From: Halocafeteria seosinensis
Lineage: Eukaryota; Sar; Bigyra; Bicosoecida
DNA length: 10,164 nucleotides
Reading direction: 5' to 3'
NCBI GenBank assembly: GCA_001687465.1
Contig: LVLI01001422.1
Coordinates: forward strand, 1 to 10,164
The notes under the pieces are model-generated. The model had not been told where the DNA came from and searched no databases. It saw only the letters and a list, made by a program, of their open reading frames with translations. Made by a program: the position numbers and the translations under genes. Below, piece after piece: positions 8,151-10,164 of the stretch (the first letter of the stretch is position 1; every line of letters begins with the position of its first letter).

Positions 8151-8209
8151 ACTTAAAATTGATTTAAAATATACTTAAAAACAATTTAAGTATATTAAAT
8201 ATAATAAAA
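8151..8209 (+). promoter_or_regulatory. AT-rich spacer with 12-bp hairpin between integrase and GIY-YIG genes
   Basis: AATATACTTAAA (8168-8179) and TTTAAGTATATT (8185-8196) are perfect complements around a 5-nt loop, 22 nt after the integrase stop and 13 nt before the GIY-YIG ATG. The spacer also holds two TACTTAAA boxes (8150-8157 and 8173-8180), the core of the box before 2384 and 2982, and AAAATTGA (8155-8162). It can therefore serve as 3' end of the integrase transcript, as promoter of the next gene, or both. Inferred from sequence only. Confidence 0.5.
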
Positions 8210-8761
8210 ATGGTAAAAATTGACTATTCAAAAGCACTTATCTATAAAATTGTTCCACTATTTGCCGACGAATCTACCAGAGTTGTTTACATAGGTTCAA
8301 CAACAAATTTTTCATCAAAAAAATCTTATCACATAAACGCCGCTCATAACCCTTATAAGTATACTCAAGAACCACTATATAAATATTTTTATGAAAATGG
8401 TTCTGTTTTGGACTATGAAATGTTAGTAGTTGAATACTACCCTTGTAACAGTAAAATAGAACTTGAAAAAAGAGAACAAGAAATTATTGATGAGCTAAAA
8501 CCAATAATGAATAAAACAACCCCCACCATAACCGAAAATAAAAACATTGATAAAAATGTTAAAAATTACAATAAGGAGTATTACAATAAAAATAAAAACT
8601 ATATAAGAGAAAAAAATAAAGGGTATAGGGAGAAAATTAAAGATAAAATTAAAGAAAATAGAAACCGAAAAGTTCAGTGTGAATATTGTAATTCATTTAT
8701 CCGTAATGATGATAAAAGCAAACATCAAAAAACTAAAAAGTGCCAAAAGTTTCAACTTTAA
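8210..8761 (+). CDS. GIY-YIG-type nuclease domain protein with C-terminal zinc motif (183 aa)
   Basis: Residues 9-101 form a GIY-YIG fold: 'ALIYKI' (GIY strand), 'VVYIGSTTNF' (YIG strand, 26-34), a helix ending at H41, the metal-binding Glu in 'KREQEII' (E89) and 'MN' (N101) before a Pro. The usual catalytic Arg after 'TTNF' is Lys here (K37), so cleavage activity is uncertain. Residues 110-156 are a lysine-rich linker with 'EYYNKNKNYI', then the zinc-like motif C157-x2-C160-x11-H172-x5-C178. Linker and zinc motif match those of the protein at 2384-2821. Free-standing GIY-YIG proteins with this tail are frequent in algal giant viruses and their satellites, often acting as homing or repair nucleases; the role here is unproven. 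The start is the first ATG after the promoter-like spacer, with A at -3 and G at +4. Confidence 0.88.
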   Translation: MVKIDYSKALIYKIVPLFADESTRVVYIGSTTNFSSKKSYHINAAHNPYKYTQEPLYKYFYENGSVLDYEMLVVEYYPCNSKIELEKREQEIIDELKPIMNKTTPTITENKNIDKNVKNYNKEYYNKNKNYIREKNKGYREKIKDKIKENRNRKVQCEYCNSFIRNDDKSKHQKTKKCQKFQL

Positions 8762-8850
8762 CCCGTAATGTATTAACAAAAAAGTGATATAAAAAATTTC
8801 TATCAACATAAATTTTCAATAATTTTAAAGTTAAATATTGAAAAATATAT

Positions 8851-8944
8851 TTGTAGGGGAAAAACCCCGAAGTCACAGCGGTATAGGGATAAAAAGCCAA
8901 AAGTTTGCGTTTTTACCCTTATTATAAACTTGTCCTATAATCGG
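8851..8944 (+). repeat. 94-bp direct repeat, copy 1
   Basis: It aligns without gaps to 9181-9274 (offset 330), 79 of 94 positions identical by hand count; weaker similarity extends about 9 nt further left. Perfect blocks include AGTCACAGCGGTATAGGGAT (8871-8890). Ends of the unit can form a stem: AGGGGAAAAAC (8855-8865) with GTTTTTACCCT (8909-8919), one mismatch. A local GGGG-AAAAA-CCCC hairpin (8856-8868) competes with it. Confidence 0.9.
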
Positions 8945-8953
8945 TGAATGTAC

Positions 8954-9170
8954 TTAAGTGTAATTTTTAATGTAATTTTGATAAAATTACACTCTAATTT
9001 TAATTTTAATTTTGCCCTTATTAAAATTGACGTGTAATTTAAAATGTAATTTTTATTTTATAAATTTTATTTTAAAAATTACACTTTAATTTTAAGTGTA
9101 ATTTTTAATGTAATTTTATTTTATAAATTTTATAAAATAAAATTACACTTCAATTTTAATTTTAATTTTG
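8954..9170 (+). repeat. Duplicated AT-rich inverted-repeat module
   Basis: The left arm with AAGTGTAATTTTTAATGTAA occurs at 8954-8979 and 9092-9117; the matching right arm, AAAATTACACT followed by TAATTTTAATTTTAATTTTG or a close variant, occurs at 8983-9014 and 9139-9170. Within each module the arms are complementary (for example 8957-8967 with 8983-8993, 11 bp). Between them is a third related inverted repeat (9045-9055 with 9073-9083, 11 bp). So one hairpin unit has been copied two or three times and its loop has changed length. Confidence 0.85.
9109..9147. repeat. Perfect 39-bp palindrome
   Basis: Bases 9109-9127 are the exact reverse complement of 9129-9147 around a single central base (9128). 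I checked all 19 pairs. It is almost pure A/T with one G-C pair near each end. It could extrude as a cruciform or fold as a transcript-end hairpin. It is the second copy of the module at 8971-8991, expanded from a 9-bp arm. Confidence 0.9.
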
Positions 9171-9180
9171 TAAAATTTAT

Positions 9181-9274
9181 TTGTAGGGTAAAAACCTCTA
9201 AGTCACAGCGGTATAGGGATAAATCCCTATATGTTTGGGTTTTTACCCTTCATGTAATCTTGTCCTAGAATCGG
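9181..9274 (+). repeat. 94-bp direct repeat, copy 2
   Basis: Partner of 8851-8944. Its outer stem is perfect over 12 bp: AGGGTAAAAACC (9185-9196) with GGTTTTTACCCT (9238-9249); the single mismatch of copy 1 is a T-A pair here. Inside is a second hairpin, TATAGGGA (9212-9219) with TCCCTATA (9224-9231), absent from copy 1. The truncated propeller frame opens inside its right end. Confidence 0.9.
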
Positions 9275-9548
9275 TATTTTCCCTCTACTAATCTCAACCG
9301 ATGATGGGGAAAACTGGACTTCTATAAGTCATTCATTATCCTCAGGTGGTTATGGTTGTATTGCTAAGAATAATATGTTTTTGGTTGGAGGTTCCTCTGG
9401 GGTTTTATATATTAGTCATGATGATGGAAATACTTACCAAGAGATTAACACCAATAGCGGTGCTGGGTTAGTTTTAGGATTTGCTAAGGGTTTTTACGGA
9501 ATAAAATCCAATGGTGAAGTTTTTAAAATTAACATATTGGATTTATGA
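9258..9548 (+). pseudogene. 5'-truncated fragment of an Asp-box (BNR) beta-propeller protein
   Basis: The frame is open from the TAA at 9255-9257 to the TGA at 9546-9548, about 96 codons, but has no ATG before 9375, which lies after the first recognisable motif. Two Asp-boxes are visible, 'ISTDDGENWTSI' and 'ISHDDGNTYQEI', about 37 residues apart, with 'NMFLVGGSSGVLYIS' between them, as in sialidase-like, sortilin-like and other BNR propellers. The rest of the propeller and any start are missing; homology seems to begin at the right end of the 94-bp repeat copy 2. It is best read as the 3' remnant of a surface or fibre-type gene cut at the repeat. A 57-residue product from ATG 9375 is possible but would hold a single blade. 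Confidence 0.7.
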
Positions 9549-9709
9549 TTGTGTTTTTAATGTTAGCCACTGATGAAGAAAAAAATCATATTCGTAATCA
9601 ACAGCAAAAAGAACTTAAACAAAACCTTAAGAAACAAAGTAAAAATAAAAAGGGTAAGAAATCTGGTGGTTCTCTCTATCCTAAATCTATTTTACATCAT
9701 TTGTTATAA
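9545..9709 (+). CDS. Possible small lysine-rich protein (54 aa)
   Basis: ATG 9545 overlaps the TGA of the propeller fragment (ATGA), giving 54 residues to TAA 9707-9709; an internal ATG at 9560 would give 49. The protein has a short hydrophobic start (MIVFLMLA), then a strongly basic helix-like stretch ('NQQQKELKQNLKKQSKNKKG') and a C-terminus 'SLYPKSILHHLL'. It is not recognised. Its codons use the same AT-rich mix as neighbouring genes, and the frame is less monotonous than the surrounding spacer, which favours a real gene. Overlap with the upstream stop suggests it once followed the full propeller gene in one transcript. Length keeps confidence moderate. Confidence 0.45.
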   Translation: MIVFLMLATDEEKNHIRNQQQKELKQNLKKQSKNKKGKKSGGSLYPKSILHHLL

Positions 9710-10164
9710 TCCTTCTTATTAATTTTTATTTTTTGTTAATCATCAAAATTTACAAAAAATAATCATTTATCATTATTTTTTCTTCTGGATTTTTTCAGGG
9801 GTCCAAATTTCACATTATCCCTAGAAAGATGTTGAAATTGGTCACCCTAATTTTCTTCTTCCTAAAATCACTATGTCGATTAACATTTTTTTTATTCTAT
9901 CCAAAAACGTTATTATCATTAATTATTTCTTCTGGATTTTTTAGGGGTCCAATTTTAACATTATCCCTAGAAAGATGTTGAAATTGGTCCCCCAAATTTT
10001 TCCTTCCTAAAAATAACTATGTCGATAAACTTTTTTTTTTATTAACCGCGTTTATATTTTATTGAAAAATTATATAGTTTTTCTTTTTAATTTATTAATT
10101 TCTAATTTTTTTCTTTAAATTTTACTTTATTTCAAAACTTAATATATTTATTTAATTTTATTAT
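9710..10164. other. Non-coding AT-rich right end
   Basis: Apart from the tandem hairpin repeats, this stretch holds only T- and A-rich runs, especially 10045-10164. I see no gene, RNA gene or clear terminal inverted repeat. A Polinton end would need its inverted partner at the far left of the element, outside the window. Confidence 0.6.
9768..10039 (+). repeat. Two tandem units of about 146 bp, each with a hairpin
   Basis: Unit 1 is about 9768-9913 and unit 2 starts at 9914; similarity ends near 10039. A 32-bp block is identical (9812-9843 and 9958-9989), and 'TTCTTCTGGATTTTTT' and 'CTATGTCGAT' are also shared. In unit 2, 9944-9961 pairs with 9975-9992 (18 positions, one T-T mismatch and one G-T wobble). 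In unit 1 the corresponding arms (9798-9815 and 9829-9847) differ in sequence but still pair with small bulges. Confidence 0.85.

Larger units (their letters stand above)
8762..9257. other. Non-coding structured region after the GIY-YIG gene
   Basis: About 500 bases with no credible ORF on either strand. 8762-8850 is plain AT-rich spacer. The rest is two copies of a 94-bp sequence (8851-8944, and 9181-9274, which runs just past this region) bracketing an AT-rich block of inverted repeats. The G+C-containing 94-mers stand out against almost pure A/T sequence. Possible roles are a replication or recombination site, a structured transcript end, or a dispersed viral repeat; the sequence does not decide. 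Confidence 0.7.

Noticed and set aside
8851-9274. CRISPR array or tRNA gene in the repeated region
   Set aside because: There are only two long imperfect copies with a palindromic spacer, no cloverleaf, and no cas genes.
9829-9981. 50-residue hydrophobic ORF starting at ATG 9829
   Set aside because: It runs across the two 146-bp hairpin repeats and is explained by their T-rich composition.
10040-10164. Terminal inverted repeat of the element
   Set aside because: No inverted counterpart is present in the window; the left end of the element is not visible.

Overview
The window looks like the replication and integration end of a Polinton/Maverick-type mobile virus (polinton-like virus, virophage or endogenous relative) of a single-celled eukaryote. 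The diagnostic pair is a protein-primed family B DNA polymerase carrying the zinc-knuckle insert typical of these elements, followed after 4 nt by a retrovirus-type DDE integrase ending in a chromodomain. Very high A+T, short AT-rich promoters, 3' hairpins, and GIY-YIG and basic-zinc proteins of a kind common in algal giant viruses and their satellite viruses point the same way. No capsid, packaging ATPase or maturation protease gene is present, so if the element is complete those lie left of base 1. Host and exact lineage cannot be read from this window. The standard genetic code fits all genes.

Layout, all genes on the + strand. 1-2094: the 3' part of a large adhesin/fibre gene, made of two LamG-like lectin folds, phage-tail-fibre-type repeats, YadA-head-like glycine repeats and a C-terminal cap. 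2157-2318: a tiny single-span membrane protein. 2384-2821: a small basic and acidic zinc-motif protein. 2982-7205: DNA polymerase B, interrupted by one in-frame TAA at 4839-4841 between Exo I and the rest of the enzyme. 7210-8145: the integrase. 8210-8761: a GIY-YIG protein that shares its C-terminal zinc module with the 2384 gene.

8762-9257 is non-coding and highly structured. A 94-bp sequence with a conserved outer stem occurs twice (8851-8944 and 9181-9274), flanking two copies of an AT-rich inverted-repeat module that includes a perfect 39-bp palindrome. Directly against the second copy lies a 5'-truncated fragment of an Asp-box beta-propeller gene (9258-9548). It overlaps by ATGA a possible 54-residue lysine-rich ORF (9545-9709). 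The last 455 bases hold two tandem units of about 146 bp, each with a hairpin, then AT-rich sequence with no gene seen.

Working picture: polymerase and integrase copy and insert the element, the fibre gene and perhaps the propeller fragment belong to host attachment, and the GIY-YIG and zinc proteins are accessory DNA-binding or nuclease factors. The two least explained parts are the interrupted polymerase and the repeat-bounded accessory tail at 8.8-10.0 kb, which looks like a recombination-prone zone that has exchanged adhesin pieces.
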